Assembly (NCBI GenBank): GCA_029547045.1
Contig: JAKPQL010000073.1
Span: 1-35,365, forward strand
Length of the DNA: 35,365 nucleotides
From: Deltaproteobacteria bacterium
GTDB taxonomy: Bacteria > Desulfobacterota > Desulfomonilia > UBA1062
Reading direction: 5' to 3'
In this document: positions 1 to 8,238 of the stretch, in pieces
How positions within the stretch are numbered: position 1 is the stretch's first letter
Layout of the letters: each line of letters opens with the position of its first letter
Program-made: the position numbers and the translations under genes
Notes under the pieces: model-generated
What the model saw: the letters and a program-made list of their open reading frames with translations, nothing else
The model's database searches: none
Told to the model about the DNA's origin: nothing

Positions 1-158
1 ATCTCGAAGGGCTTCCGTGCCGACATCTCCAGGGTCTCACGGCCGAAATACTCGGCAATGGGCCTGCCGTTCACGCTCATCTCCCCGGTGCCCGGCGTGA
101 GCCAGACCCTGGCGGTGGCATTCTTCCTGCGTCCGGTGGCGTACGTCTTCTCTGCCAT
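1..158 (-). CDS. rpsI: 30S ribosomal protein S9, N-terminal part (cut by window edge)
   Basis: The minus strand from 158 reads [20 protein letters not shown] and continues through a segment with [16 protein letters not shown] before the window ends. The TGRRK-A-ARVWL start is the classic bacterial S9 opening; S9 sits in the small-subunit head and its C-terminal tail reaches the P site. Only about 52 codons are present, so the functional tail is not visible. The gene starts 15 bases after the rplM stop on the same strand, the near-universal rplM-rpsI order, with a purine-rich ribosome-binding region (AGAGGGAAG on the minus strand) before the ATG. It is surely co-transcribed with rplM. The identification is very safe despite truncation. 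Confidence 0.96.
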   Translation of the reverse strand, partial: MAEKTYATGRRKNATARVWLTPGTGEMSVNGRPIAEYFGRETLEMSARKPFE

Positions 159-173
159 ACTCGTTCTTCCCTC

Positions 174-602
174 TTACAGATTGATCGCCTGAGGCTTCTG
201 GGCCTCGTGCGGATGGTTCGCGCCGGCATACACCTTGAGCTTCCTGAACATGGCCCTGCCGAGGCTGTTCTTCGGCAGCATGCCCTTCACCGCGTGTCTG
301 ATCACCTCTTCGGGCTTCTTCTTGAGGGTGTCCTTCACGGTGGCGCTCTTGAGGCCTCCCATGTATCCGCTGTGGCGGTAATACGTCTTCTGCTCGACCT
401 TGTCGCCGGTGAGCTTCACCTTCTCGGCATTGACGACGACCACGAAATCGCCCACATCGGAATGCGGGGTGAACTCCGGCTTGGTCTTGCCCCTGAGGAT
501 GGATGCGGCCTGCACGGCCAGCTTGCCGAGCACCATGTCGGTGGCGTCGATCAGCACCCAGCCCCTGTCCACCTCGCCCTTCTTTGCTTGAAATGTACCC
601 AT
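174..602 (-). CDS. rplM: 50S ribosomal protein L13
   Basis: This 142-residue protein begins [29 protein letters not shown], the typical L13 N-terminus, and contains the conserved [18 protein letters not shown] and [13 protein letters not shown] blocks and the family signature around [21 protein letters not shown]13 is an early-binding 23S rRNA protein of the large subunit. Length matches the family. The ATG at 602 is preceded by an AAGGAG-type ribosome-binding site. The gene is first of the rplM-rpsI operon and lies about 40 bases below a good sigma-70 promoter (639-667). Confidence 0.98.
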   Translation of the reverse strand: MGTFQAKKGEVDRGWVLIDATDMVLGKLAVQAASILRGKTKPEFTPHSDVGDFVVVVNAEKVKLTGDKVEQKTYYRHSGYMGGLKSATVKDTLKKKPEEVIRHAVKGMLPKNSLGRAMFRKLKVYAGANHPHEAQKPQAINL

Positions 603-638
603 TGCGCACTACTCCTTAGCTCGTCAAATAGGGCACGG

Positions 639-667
639 ATATAACTGAAAGACTTATCCGTTGTCAA
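639..667 (-). promoter_or_regulatory. Sigma-70-type promoter of rplM-rpsI
   Basis: On the minus strand there is TTGACA (662-667), 17 bases, then TTATAT (639-644), followed by a GC-rich stretch and the rplM start. The -35 box is perfect, the spacing optimal, and the GC-rich discriminator is what is usual for ribosomal protein promoters under growth-rate control. Position and orientation fit rplM exactly. Confidence 0.8.
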
Positions 668-783
668 GTGCCGATGCATCACTGCGGTGGCCCCCGGGGA
701 CTGCCGGAGTGTGACAGAGCGCGGACCGCCTTTCCAGCGATACTTCCCGTTCCCTCTGCATCGCGCCGAAAGACCCCTTCGGG

Positions 784-3009
784 CTATCTCCCGCACGCCT
801 CTCGCAGGCGCCTGCCGAAGCGGGTGAACCGGGTCCTGCTCCGGCTGTTCTCCACGCCGAGCCTCAGTGCCCGGGCTGAGCCGATGGTCAGGACCAGGTC
901 CCTGCCCCGGGTCACGGCCGTGTAGAGCAGGTTGCGGGCCAGCATGACATAGTGCTGGGTGTGCACGGGCAGGACCACGGCCGGATACTCCGACCCCTGG
1001 GCCTTGTGGATGGTGGTGGCGTAGGCCACCACCAGGTCCTCGGCATCGGCTGCATGGTAGAACACGACGCGGTCGTCGAAGACCACCTGGAACGATCCGT
1101 CGGTTTCGTTCACGTCCACCAGGCGGCCGATGTCCCCGTTGAAGACGTCCAGCTCGTAGTTGTTCCGGGTCTGCATGACCTTGTCGCCCACGCGGAACTC
1201 CGTGCCCCCCCTGCGGTATGGCCGGCCCCTGGGGTTCAGGGCGAGCTGCAGGCGCCTGTTCAGGTTCTCCACCCCGAGGATGCCCCTGTGCATGGGGCTG
1301 AGCACCTGCACGTCCGTGACGGGGTCGAAGCCATACTCGCCGGGCAGCTCCACGCTCACCTGGCGGATCACCTCGTCCAGGACCTTCTCCGCGTCTTCCT
1401 CGGGGATGAAGCGGTAGTCTCCGCCCTCCGGAAGGACCTCGGGCATGAGGCCCCGGTTGATGCGGTGGCTGTTCACGATGATGCTGCTTGCCAGGCCCTG
1501 CCGGAAGATGGCGTCCAGACGCACCACGGGCAGCACCCCGGAGGTGACGATGTCCTTCAGGCAGTCTCCGGGCCCCACCGAGGGCAGCTGATCCGCGTCC
1601 CCCACACACACCAGGGTGGTACCCGGGGAGACGGCCCCCAGGAGGTGGTGCAGGAGCACGATGTCCACCATGGAGAACTCGTCCACGATGATGAGGTCGG
1701 CCTCCAGGGGGTCGCTCCCGTCGCGCTGGAAGGCGCCCGTGCGGGGGTTGAACTCCAGGAGCCGGTGGATGGTGCTGGCCTCGCCCCCCGTGGCCTCGGT
1801 CATTCGCTTGGCCGCCCTGCCCGTGGGCGCGCACAGGAGGATCCGCGCCTCGGCCTGCCGGAACATGTGGAGTATGGCCGCGATGGTGGAGGTCTTGCCC
1901 GTGCCGGGCCCGCCCGTGAGCACCATGCACGTGCTCGCAGCCGCGCACTCCACCGCCTCCTTCTGCCTTGGGGAGAGCTCGATGCGGAGCGAGTCCTCCA
2001 TCCAGGCCACGGCGCGGCGCGCATCCAGGCCGACCGTCGCCTTCGGCGCCGCCACGAGGGCTGCCAGGCTCAAGGCGGCGCCCCTTTCCGCCTCGTACAG
2101 GGCTCCATGGTACACCGCGTCCTCGGGCCGGTTCTTGTCAGCTGCCTTTTCCACGTGCACGCCGTTCTCCGACTCGAGGTCGGCCAGGTGAGCGAGGATC
2201 GCCTCGGCACCGGTGCGGAGCAGCTTCTCCGCCTCCTCCAGGAGCAGGGACCGGGGGAGATAGACATGTCCCTGCATGGAGGATCTCTCCAGCAGGTGGA
2301 GTATGCCCGCGCGGATCCTCTCCGGCGAGTCCGGGGCTATGCCCGCCTTCATGGCGATGCGGTCCGCGGTGAGGAACCCCACGCCCGGGATGTCCACGGC
2401 GAGCCGGTAGGGGTTGGTCCTGACGACATCGATGGTGTGTGCCTCGTACCGCTTGAACACCCTGGCGGCGAGCCCTGCGGTGATGCCCTGGCTGTAGAGG
2501 AACACGAAGGTGTCCCGCCGGCTGAGGTGGTCGGCCCATGCCCTGAGGATGGCATCGGCCCGCTTCCTGCCTATGCCCGCCACCTCCCGGAGCCGGTGGG
2601 GCTCTGCGTCTATGACGTCGAAGGTGTCCATGCCGAAGGCATCCACGATGCGGCGGGCGAGTTCGGGCCCGATCTCGTCGATCTCGCTGGCCAGGTAGGC
2701 CCGGATGCCGTCCGCGGTCACCGGGGGCCTGGCCTCGAACTCGCTGGCCTGGAACTGGGGGCCGTACCGGGGATGGTCGGTCCAGGTCCCCTTGAACTGG
2801 TAGAGGTCACCCTCCCGGGGCGCCGGCATATGGGCCACCACGGTGACAGACTCCCCCGCCTCGCCCAGGAGCCTGACCCGGGCGATGGTGTAGCCCGTGT
2901 CGTCCCGGTGGTAGCGTACGTGCTCGATGACGCCGGAGAGCACGACCGCCTGCTCATCGAGGCCGCCGATTCCCCGGGCATCCCCCGTGCTGGTGGAATC
3001 CTTTCGCAT
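784..3009 (-). CDS. recD2: ATP-dependent 5'-3' DNA helicase of the RecD2 type
   Basis: From the ATG at 3009 (GGGGAG ribosome-binding site just upstream) the product is 741 residues, normal for RecD2. The N-terminal part (about 20-90) resembles the OB-like domain and the following segment has tandem helix-hairpin-helix features (EVAGIGRKRADAIL, DIPGVGFLTADRIAMKAGI). The superfamily 1B motor follows: Walker A GGPGTGKT near residue 366, Walker B VDEFSMVD near 442, and a C-terminal motif with TTIHKAQGSEYPAVVLP and the VTRGR ending. RecD2 proteins are found in organisms without RecBC and act in DNA repair. The reading frame is open further upstream to 3099, but that part has low-complexity composition, so the shorter start is preferred. 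Confidence 0.93.
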   Translation of the reverse strand: MRKDSTSTGDARGIGGLDEQAVVLSGVIEHVRYHRDDTGYTIARVRLLGEAGESVTVVAHMPAPREGDLYQFKGTWTDHPRYGPQFQASEFEARPPVTADGIRAYLASEIDEIGPELARRIVDAFGMDTFDVIDAEPHRLREVAGIGRKRADAILRAWADHLSRRDTFVFLYSQGITAGLAARVFKRYEAHTIDVVRTNPYRLAVDIPGVGFLTADRIAMKAGIAPDSPERIRAGILHLLERSSMQGHVYLPRSLLLEEAEKLLRTGAEAILAHLADLESENGVHVEKAADKNRPEDAVYHGALYEAERGAALSLAALVAAPKATVGLDARRAVAWMEDSLRIELSPRQKEAVECAAASTCMVLTGGPGTGKTSTIAAILHMFRQAEARILLCAPTGRAAKRMTEATGGEASTIHRLLEFNPRTGAFQRDGSDPLEADLIIVDEFSMVDIVLLHHLLGAVSPGTTLVCVGDADQLPSVGPGDCLKDIVTSGVLPVVRLDAIFRQGLASSIIVNSHRINRGLMPEVLPEGGDYRFIPEEDAEKVLDEVIRQVSVELPGEYGFDPVTDVQVLSPMHRGILGVENLNRRLQLALNPRGRPYRRGGTEFRVGDKVMQTRNNYELDVFNGDIGRLVDVNETDGSFQVVFDDRVVFYHAADAEDLVVAYATTIHKAQGSEYPAVVLPVHTQHYVMLARNLLYTAVTRGRDLVLTIGSARALRLGVENSRSRTRFTRFGRRLREACGR

Positions 3010-3235
3010 CCGCCCATCTCCCCGCTGTCCTCCCTGTCCGGGGTCGGGGCCTTCGGCCCGCCCCGACGGCACAGGTTCGTTCCGCACCGGTTGTAGCACA
3101 AAAGCCCTGCGGCCATGAAAGGAAAACCTCGGTCACGGCGCACGGGACGGATCACGCACTGGCGCCTGGGGTTCTCCCTCATTATTATACGGCACAGGAT
3201 GTCACTGGTATGAAATGCGGAGGTAAGACAGCGTC

Positions 3236-3847
3236 ATGGCCCGAGCGGCGCGAGTGGTGGAGCCCGGCCGTCCCCACCACGTGATCCAGCGGGGCAACAG
3301 GCGGCAGCGGGTGTTCTTCCGGGACGAGGACTACCGAGCATACCGGGGACTGGTGGCCCACTGGTGCACCTTCTACGGGGTGGAGGTGTGGTGCTACTGC
3401 CTCATGCCCAACCATGTGCACCTTCTAGCCGTCCCCTGTTCCGCGGATGCCCTGTCCCGGGCCTTCGGCCAGGCCCACCGCAGGTACACCCGCATGATCA
3501 ACGCCCGCCACGGCTGGAAGGGGCACCTCTGGCAGGGCAGGTTCACGTCAGTCGTGGTGGACGGAAATTCACTGCTGGCCGCTGCCCGCTACATCGAGAT
3601 GAACCCGGTGCGCGCAGGCCTGGCGGCCAGGCCCGAGGACTATGCCTGGAGCAGCGCAGGGGCCCACGTGGACGGCAGGCCCGACTGCCTGGCCCGGGGT
3701 GGCCCCTTCGCCGGCATCCTCCCCCAGTGGCGCGAATTCCTGGAGGGTCTGCCCCACAGGGGACCAGTCGCACGGTACAGTGCTCCAGGGGAGGGGCACC
3801 GCACCACCCCTGCCATCGAACAGGAGGTATCATGGAAAAACAGATAA
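3236..3847 (+). CDS. REP-associated tyrosine transposase (RAYT, IS200-like Y1 family)
   Basis: The 203-residue product starts MARAARVVEPGRPHHVIQRG, the RAYT opening, and carries the HUH metal-binding motif as PNHVHLL (about residue 59) and the segment RYIEMNPVRAGL that holds the catalytic-tyrosine helix. GGAGGT lies 11 bases before the ATG. RAYTs are single-copy, domesticated relatives of IS200/IS605 transposases thought to process REP palindromes. The stop codon lies inside the next gene, which overlaps by 16 bases in another frame, so the two are probably translated from one message. I saw no obvious REP arrays or IS ends directly flanking it. The open frame and full motifs argue that it is intact. 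Confidence 0.9.
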   Translation: MARAARVVEPGRPHHVIQRGNRRQRVFFRDEDYRAYRGLVAHWCTFYGVEVWCYCLMPNHVHLLAVPCSADALSRAFGQAHRRYTRMINARHGWKGHLWQGRFTSVVVDGNSLLAAARYIEMNPVRAGLAARPEDYAWSSAGAHVDGRPDCLARGGPFAGILPQWREFLEGLPHRGPVARYSAPGEGHRTTPAIEQEVSWKNR

Positions 3848-5343
3848 CCCAGGACGACGTCATATACTTCATCGTGACGGATCGTTTCTTCGGCCGGGAC
3901 AAGCGCTCGGTGGATGGATCGGACACAAGCATCCACGGCGGCACCCTGGACGGGATCGTGGAGAAGCTCGACTACCTCGGCGAGCTCGGCGTGACCGCCA
4001 TCTGGGTGACGCCGGTGTACGAGAACATCGAGCGCTCGGGCTCCACGGAGCCGTACCACTACTACTGGCCGAGCCGGTTCGACCGGATGGACGCCCGGCT
4101 GCTCGACGGCACCCGGCTGCCCCGATCCACGGCCATGAAGACCTTCGGCAGGTTCGTGAACCTGTGCCAGGCAAAGGGCATGAAGGTGATCCTGGACATG
4201 GTGGTGAACCACGCCGGCTACGGCGCCGCCGCCAACTTCGACCCTGCGTGGTTCAATGTGGGGGGCTCCGGCGACATCAAGGGCGAGCTGTCCGGGCTCC
4301 CGGACTTCAACCACGACAACCCCCAGGTGCTGGATTACTTCATCAGCACCATCGAGGACTGGATTACCAGGGGCAGGGTCACCAACATCCGCATGGATAC
4401 GGCCAAGCATGTGGAGCCCAAGTTCTGGCACTACTTCAAGTCGCAGATCCACGGCCGGTACCCCGACGTGTACCTGCTGGGCGAGGTGCTGTTCGAGGGC
4501 AGGGAGAACATCAAGGACCTGCTCATGTACCAGAACTACCACGACTTCCACTCCATCTTCGACTTCCCCCTGTGCACGGCCCTGCGGTCTACCCTCATCT
4601 ATGACGACAGCCTCCGCTCCTGGCTCGCCCGGCCGCGCCTGCACGACCAGGAGCCCCTGGGTGTGCTCGACGACGACAACCCGTTCAAGGGCGGGTACCG
4701 CAACGCCAACGCCCTGGTCACCCTGCTGGACAACCACGACCTGGAGCGGCGCATCATGAGCCACGCCAGGACAAGGCACCCGGGAGAGGGCGCCGGGCTG
4801 GACCGGGCCAGGAAGGTCACCAGGCTCTGCCTGGGGGCACTGTTCACCATCCGGGGCATACCCCAGCTCTACTACGGCACCGAGCTCGGGCTCGAGGGGT
4901 GGAAAACGCCGCAGGGCGACTGCGACCTGCGCCGCGACTTCCCCTGGCAGGTCATTGGGCCGGACAACCACCCGAGACCCGAGTTCGACAGGGAGCGCGA
5001 GATCTACGAGTGGACCCGCGACCTCATCCGGCTGCGCAGAGGCAGCCCGGCGCTCAAGTACGGGACCACCATCACCCTGTGGTCGGACGACCTGGTGTAT
5101 GCGTTCCTGCGCATCGCCACGGACGACGTCTGCTTCGTGATCATCAACAACGGCTATGAACGGATGCCCGTGCCCATCCGGGTGAACCTGAATCCGGGGG
5201 TCGTCCCTGAGCGGATCATCGACATGGCGACGCGGGGGCTGAGACACTGGATGACCGGCGAACCCCTGACGGTGCAGGGCGGCTGCGCGGTGGTGACGGT
5301 GGAAGGAAAGACCATCGACATATACTGCCGGGGCGACGCCTGA
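3832..5343 (+). CDS. Alpha-amylase family glycoside hydrolase (GH13), cytoplasmic
   Basis: The ATG at 3832 is preceded by AGGAGGT with ideal spacing and gives 503 residues. All four GH13 regions are visible: region I DMVVNH (about 122-127), region II NIRMDTAKHV with the nucleophile Asp189, region III LLGEVL with the acid/base Glu218, and region IV LLDNHD with Asp303. The N-terminus (VIYFIVTDRFF) enters the beta-alpha barrel directly and has no signal peptide, so it should act on alpha-glucans or malto-oligosaccharides in the cytoplasm; the precise reaction (hydrolysis or transglycosylation) cannot be read off. The gene overlaps the end of the RAYT gene by 16 bases. The frame is open much further upstream, but that part is antisense-like shadow of the RAYT gene. 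Confidence 0.92.
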   Translation: MEKQITQDDVIYFIVTDRFFGRDKRSVDGSDTSIHGGTLDGIVEKLDYLGELGVTAIWVTPVYENIERSGSTEPYHYYWPSRFDRMDARLLDGTRLPRSTAMKTFGRFVNLCQAKGMKVILDMVVNHAGYGAAANFDPAWFNVGGSGDIKGELSGLPDFNHDNPQVLDYFISTIEDWITRGRVTNIRMDTAKHVEPKFWHYFKSQIHGRYPDVYLLGEVLFEGRENIKDLLMYQNYHDFHSIFDFPLCTALRSTLIYDDSLRSWLARPRLHDQEPLGVLDDDNPFKGGYRNANALVTLLDNHDLERRIMSHARTRHPGEGAGLDRARKVTRLCLGALFTIRGIPQLYYGTELGLEGWKTPQGDCDLRRDFPWQVIGPDNHPRPEFDREREIYEWTRDLIRLRRGSPALKYGTTITLWSDDLVYAFLRIATDDVCFVIINNGYERMPVPIRVNLNPGVVPERIIDMATRGLRHWMTGEPLTVQGGCAVVTVEGKTIDIYCRGDA

Positions 5344-5380
5344 TTCCGCGGCCCCGGCGGGGTGGAACGGGGTGACGACC

Positions 5381-5644
5381 TCAGTGCAGGGTGCCTGACG
5401 CCTTCAGCAGCATGACATACACGTCATCCTGGGTCCTGGGGCTGCACAGCTCCACCTTTTCCCTGATGTAGCCGGCGGTCTCGCTGACATCCCGCTCGAA
5501 CCAGTCGTCGCAGCCCTCCTGGGTGATGTCGCTCTCGATGAGCCCGGCGGAGATGCTCAGCTGGTTCATCACCTCCCTGCTGGGGGTCTCGGGGTTGCAG
5601 AGCACTTCCAGACACAGCTTCTGGATGGCATCGACCTTGCGCAT
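5381..5644 (-). CDS. Small soluble protein of unknown function, 87 residues
   Basis: The product (MRKVDAIQKLCLEVLCNPET...) is not recognised. It is acidic and predicted mainly helical with three cysteines, and lacks a signal peptide or membrane segment. A clear GGGAGG ribosome-binding site sits about seven bases before the ATG, and the composition resembles a real gene rather than a shadow. It ends 37 bases from the convergent amylase gene. The polysaccharide-deacetylase gene lies downstream of nothing here: it is upstream on the same strand but 160 bases away, so operon membership is uncertain. Confidence 0.62.
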   Translation of the reverse strand: MRKVDAIQKLCLEVLCNPETPSREVMNQLSISAGLIESDITQEGCDDWFERDVSETAGYIREKVELCSPRTQDDVYVMLLKASGTLH

Positions 5645-5804
5645 GCATACCTCCCTCTGGTGCCCATTGTTTCAAAACCCTTTCTGTGGACATGCATCCA
5701 TAGCGTGAACCCGTCATTACACTCTATCGGGAGGATGGCGTATTCCATAAGCCCCCGCAGCTTTGGACGAATGCCGTTATCCGATGGTCACAGGGGGCAT
5801 GTAT

Positions 5805-6689
5805 CTACCTGGCCAGGTCAACCCCCTCCGAGAGCGTCACGAACCGTACGCCCCTCTTTTTCAGCAGCGGGACGGCTTCCATGACGCCATGGCGTGTCTG
5901 GCCTTCGGGGTGGTTCATGTGCAGGATGACGATGGCACCCGGCGGGGCTGCAAGGAGCGCATCCCTCACCTGCTCCCGGGTGTAGGTGGCGCCGGCGTCA
6001 CCCAGCACGCTGAAGCCCGCCACGACATATCCCAGTGACCTGGCCACCTGCACGCCGATGTCGTCGCAATAGGCCGTTCCCGGGCGATAGAAAACAGGCC
6101 TGCTGCCCGTGAGGGCCGTGATCATGCGGCCGCTGAGCTCGATCTCGTCCACCAGGTCGGCCACCGTGGAGGGACCCTGGATGCCGTAGGCCCATCGGCC
6201 CGTGACCGAGCAGGGCCTGTGGAGCAGACCATGGTTGGCGATCTCGAACAGGGGTTCTGCAGCGAGCGCCCGGAAGGCATCAGGGTTGGCCAGCATCCAC
6301 CGGGCATTCATGAAGAGCGTGGCAGCGACCTGTTCCTCCTCGAGGAACCTGATCAGCTCGGCATCGTAACCGCTGCTGAGGGGCCCACCGCAGGCGTCGA
6401 AGGTGAGCGCCATGACATTGTGATCGGTGTCGAGCCGTGTCAGTACGCCGTCCACTGCCTGGCCCCACTGGCACGGGACCCTGTCTTGGAACTCCCCGGA
6501 AAGCCTGGCCCGCATACGGGCATACCCGCCCTCCAAGGCATCGTCCGAAGCGCCTGGCACCGCCTGGGCGCCGGAGCGCTGAATCCCGCCGAGGACCGTA
6601 CAGCCGGCAAGGAGCAGCACGCCGAGCCCGAAGGCCACGCAGAGCATTTCCCTGAAGCATCTCCACCGGATATCTACGGGCAGCATCAT
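5805..6689 (-). CDS. Polysaccharide deacetylase (NodB-type) lipoprotein
   Basis: From the ATG at 6689 the protein has 294 residues. It opens with a lipoprotein signal ending in LLLAGC (Cys30), so it should be anchored in the envelope. The NodB-homology motifs follow: MALTFDACGGP (motif 1, with the catalytic and metal-binding Asp), IANHGLLHRPC (the HxxxH metal motif), RPGTAYCDD (motif 3), and IVILHMNHPEG (the His of motif 5). The TFDACGG form of motif 1 is typical of a bacterial subgroup distinct from TFDDG chitin deacetylases. It probably removes acyl groups from a cell-surface glycan or peptidoglycan. A longer frame reaches 6818, but the GAGGT site before 6689 and the signal peptide favour the start given. 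Confidence 0.87.
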   Translation of the reverse strand: MMLPVDIRWRCFREMLCVAFGLGVLLLAGCTVLGGIQRSGAQAVPGASDDALEGGYARMRARLSGEFQDRVPCQWGQAVDGVLTRLDTDHNVMALTFDACGGPLSSGYDAELIRFLEEEQVAATLFMNARWMLANPDAFRALAAEPLFEIANHGLLHRPCSVTGRWAYGIQGPSTVADLVDEIELSGRMITALTGSRPVFYRPGTAYCDDIGVQVARSLGYVVAGFSVLGDAGATYTREQVRDALLAAPPGAIVILHMNHPEGQTRHGVMEAVPLLKKRGVRFVTLSEGVDLAR

Positions 6690-6989
6690 GACATACCTCG
6701 TTCTGTGCATATCCTGGCCCCAATACCACACATCGGCACCGGCAGGTATCCTCATGCGCGCAGACCAGCGGGCACCTCCCCGGTCGAACGTTTCATGCAA
6801 TCCGGTTCGACATTCCATTGAACGGAACCAGCGTGCCCGTGCTCCTGACTGGGCAGCAAACTGAGCCTGGGTTCATTCAATCATCAATGATATCAGTCAA
6901 CTTGATGGTGCTTCGCGCTTCATCTCCAAGGTTGGCACGCTGTGTGCTCTATTGAGGTCATCAAGCAACCCTGAAGGAGGACAGTGAAC
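6690..6989. other. Divergent intergenic region with a possible Crp/Fnr-type site
   Basis: About 300 bases separate the deacetylase gene from the small membrane protein gene. It has a lower GC content than its surroundings. At 6887-6900 the sequence ATGATATCAGTCAA reads on the other strand as TTGAC-N4-ATCAT, close to the TTGAT-N4-ATCAA consensus of FNR-type proteins; a Crp/Fnr-family gene is present at 32753-33427. A sigma-54-type promoter follows at 6933-6948. I see no gene in it. Confidence 0.4.
6933..6948 (+). promoter_or_regulatory. Sigma-54-type (-24/-12) promoter
   Basis: TGGCAC (6933-6938), five bases, then GTGCT (6944-6948) gives GG-N10-GC with only one deviation from the consensus TGGCAY-N5-TTGCW. 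Transcription would begin near 6959, leaving a leader of about 31 bases that includes the GGAGG ribosome-binding site and ATG of the 91-residue membrane protein. The orientation and distance fit very well. An enhancer-binding activator would be needed. Confidence 0.7.
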
Positions 6990-7265
6990 ATGAAAAGGAC
7001 AATCCAGACGATAATCGTGGCAATGTTCGTGGTGATGATCACCGGCACCTTCGCCTTCGCAGCCGCAGCGACCTCGGGCGGGAACAGCTTCCCCTACTTC
7101 CACCTCGGCTGCCTGATCATGGGCGGGCTCACCATCATCTCCCTCAAGCACCGCTACCCGAAGATCTACCTCACCGAGGCGGTGGGCTCCTTCGCCATGT
7201 ACGCGGTCCTCGTGGCCCTCTTCACGGCCCCGGTCATCGAGATGGTCAAGGGGATGGTGAGCTGA
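6990..7265 (+). CDS. Small exported/membrane protein, 91 residues, unknown function
   Basis: The protein begins MKRTIQTIIVAMFVVMITGTFAFAAAATSGG, a signal peptide with a likely cut after AFA, followed by two hydrophobic helices (YFHLGCLIMGGLTIISL and SFAMYAVLVALFTAPVIEM). This layout (signal sequence, helix, basic loop with KHRYPK, helix) superficially recalls F0 c subunits, but the loop lacks the RNP/RQP motif and the second helix has no buried Asp or Glu in the right place, so it is not a c subunit. GGAGG lies nine bases before the ATG; a GTG six bases earlier is too close to that site. It is a single-gene transcript between a sigma-54 promoter and a hairpin terminator. Confidence 0.75.
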   Translation: MKRTIQTIIVAMFVVMITGTFAFAAAATSGGNSFPYFHLGCLIMGGLTIISLKHRYPKIYLTEAVGSFAMYAVLVALFTAPVIEMVKGMVS

Positions 7266-7310
7266 AGCATCATCGAGAAGAACATTCCAGCCCCGTTGAG
7301 GGGATATCCC

Positions 7311-7341
7311 AGAGGGGAGCCTGGTGTGATGGCTCCCCTCT
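7311..7341 (+). terminator. Hairpin terminator after the small membrane protein gene
   Basis: The arms AGAGGGGAGCC (7311-7321) and GGCTCCCCTCT (7331-7341) form a perfect 11-base-pair stem with a nine-base loop, 46 bases after the stop codon. The following T-tract is weak (TCATTCC), so it may be only partly Rho-independent. Confidence 0.65.
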
Positions 7342-7392
7342 TCATTCCTGCCTGCCTGCTACCGTCCCATAGAGCCCTTGTGCACGGTCCTC

Positions 7393-7421
7393 TTGAGGAA
7401 CTCACCTGCTTGAGGTATGAT
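7393..7421 (+). promoter_or_regulatory. Sigma-70-type promoter of ssb
   Basis: TTGAGG (7393-7398), 17 bases, TATGAT (7416-7421). The -10 box matches five of six and the -35 box four of six positions with optimal spacing. It lies about 110 bases before ssb, leaving a leader of roughly 100 bases. Confidence 0.55.
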
Positions 7422-7531
7422 GACCGGTACAGGGTGAACATCGTCGATGAAGCAGCGTTTCACAGCTTGTCCGGTTGACGGTGCGTTTTGAAGTCCATAC
7501 CCGTACTTTGCACCACACAGGAGGTTTTACC

Positions 7532-7963
7532 ATGGCAGGTTCAGTCAATAAGGTCATCCTCATCGGCCGTCTGGGAAAAGACCCGGAGATGCGGTTCACA
7601 CCGGGCGGGAGGGCGGTCACCAATTTCACCCTGGCTACCAACGAGAACTGGACGGACCAGAGCGGAGAGCGCCAGGAGCGCACCGAATGGCACCGCGTGG
7701 TTACCTGGGGCAAGCTGGCGGAGAACTGCGCCAAGCTCCTGAACAAGGGTAAGCAGGTCTACGTGGAAGGCAGGCTGCAGACGCGCTCCTGGGATGACCG
7801 CGACGGCAACAAGCGCTACACCACCGAGATCGTGGCCAATGCCATGCAGATCCTCAGCCCCATGGAGGGCGGTGCCCGGGGGAGCATGGCGGATGAGGGT
7901 GCAGATCTCGGGAGCGGTGAGCCCATCCCGGGTTCCCCGGAATTCGACGACGTCCCCTTCTAG
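7532..7963 (+). CDS. ssb: Single-stranded DNA-binding protein
   Basis: The ATG at 7532 follows GAGGTTTTACC and gives 143 residues. The OB fold begins [22 protein letters not shown] and includes the conserved [30 protein letters not shown] and [14 protein letters not shown] blocks. The short linker ends in the acidic tip EFDDVPF, the partner-binding tail of bacterial SSB (usually DDIPF). The linker is short compared with the 178-residue E. coli protein, which is common outside gammaproteobacteria. The gene stands alone between its own promoter and a long hairpin. An in-frame GTG-like extension upstream has no ribosome-binding site. Confidence 0.97.
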   Translation: MAGSVNKVILIGRLGKDPEMRFTPGGRAVTNFTLATNENWTDQSGERQERTEWHRVVTWGKLAENCAKLLNKGKQVYVEGRLQTRSWDDRDGNKRYTTEIVANAMQILSPMEGGARGSMADEGADLGSGEPIPGSPEFDDVPF

Positions 7964-7997
7964 AGGGACTGCCACCCCACCCGAGAATAATTCTGTC

Positions 7998-8034
7998 CCG
8001 GCTGCTGGCAGGGATACCCTCTGTCAGCAGCCGG
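7998..8034 (+). terminator. Long hairpin after ssb, likely terminator
   Basis: CCGGCTGCTG (7998-8007) pairs perfectly with CAGCAGCCGG (8025-8034), and AGGG/CCCT (8010-8013, 8017-8020) extends it inside, giving a long bulged stem 34 bases after the ssb stop codon. No strong T-run follows. Confidence 0.55.
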
Positions 8035-8164
8035 TGTATTCAGTCAACCCTGTATAATCGTCAGGTTTCTCATAGTTGTTCCTTATGATTGAATACAAGC
8101 GGTGGTTATTATATGTAATTAATTAATGTAGTTATATGGCTCTTTACCCTTCTGCATTATTCTT

Positions 8165-8186
8165 AATGTATTCGTTTGAATACATT
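8165..8186. promoter_or_regulatory. Palindromic operator candidate upstream of the TIGR02147 gene
   Basis: AATGTATTC (8165-8173) and GAATACATT (8178-8186) form a perfect nine-base inverted repeat around GTTT. A third copy of the half-site, TTGAATACA, lies near 8089-8097 in the same AT-rich intergenic region. The repeat sits about 50 bases before the regulator gene, in a typical place for an operator. Which protein binds it is unknown; autoregulation is a guess. Confidence 0.5.
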
Positions 8187-8238
8187 TTCATGTGCCTTCC
8201 CCTTCCCTTCACGCCCCCTTCGGACTATGATGACCGCC

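Noticed and set aside
952..3096. A 714-codon open frame on the plus strand
   Set aside because: It lies antisense to recD2, whose helicase motifs are complete; the plus-strand translation has only His/Gly/Val-rich filler and no domains. GC-rich DNA produces such shadows.
3364..5343. 659-residue version of the amylase
   Set aside because: The extension overlaps the RAYT gene in another frame and has no domain, whereas ATG 3832 has a perfect ribosome-binding site.
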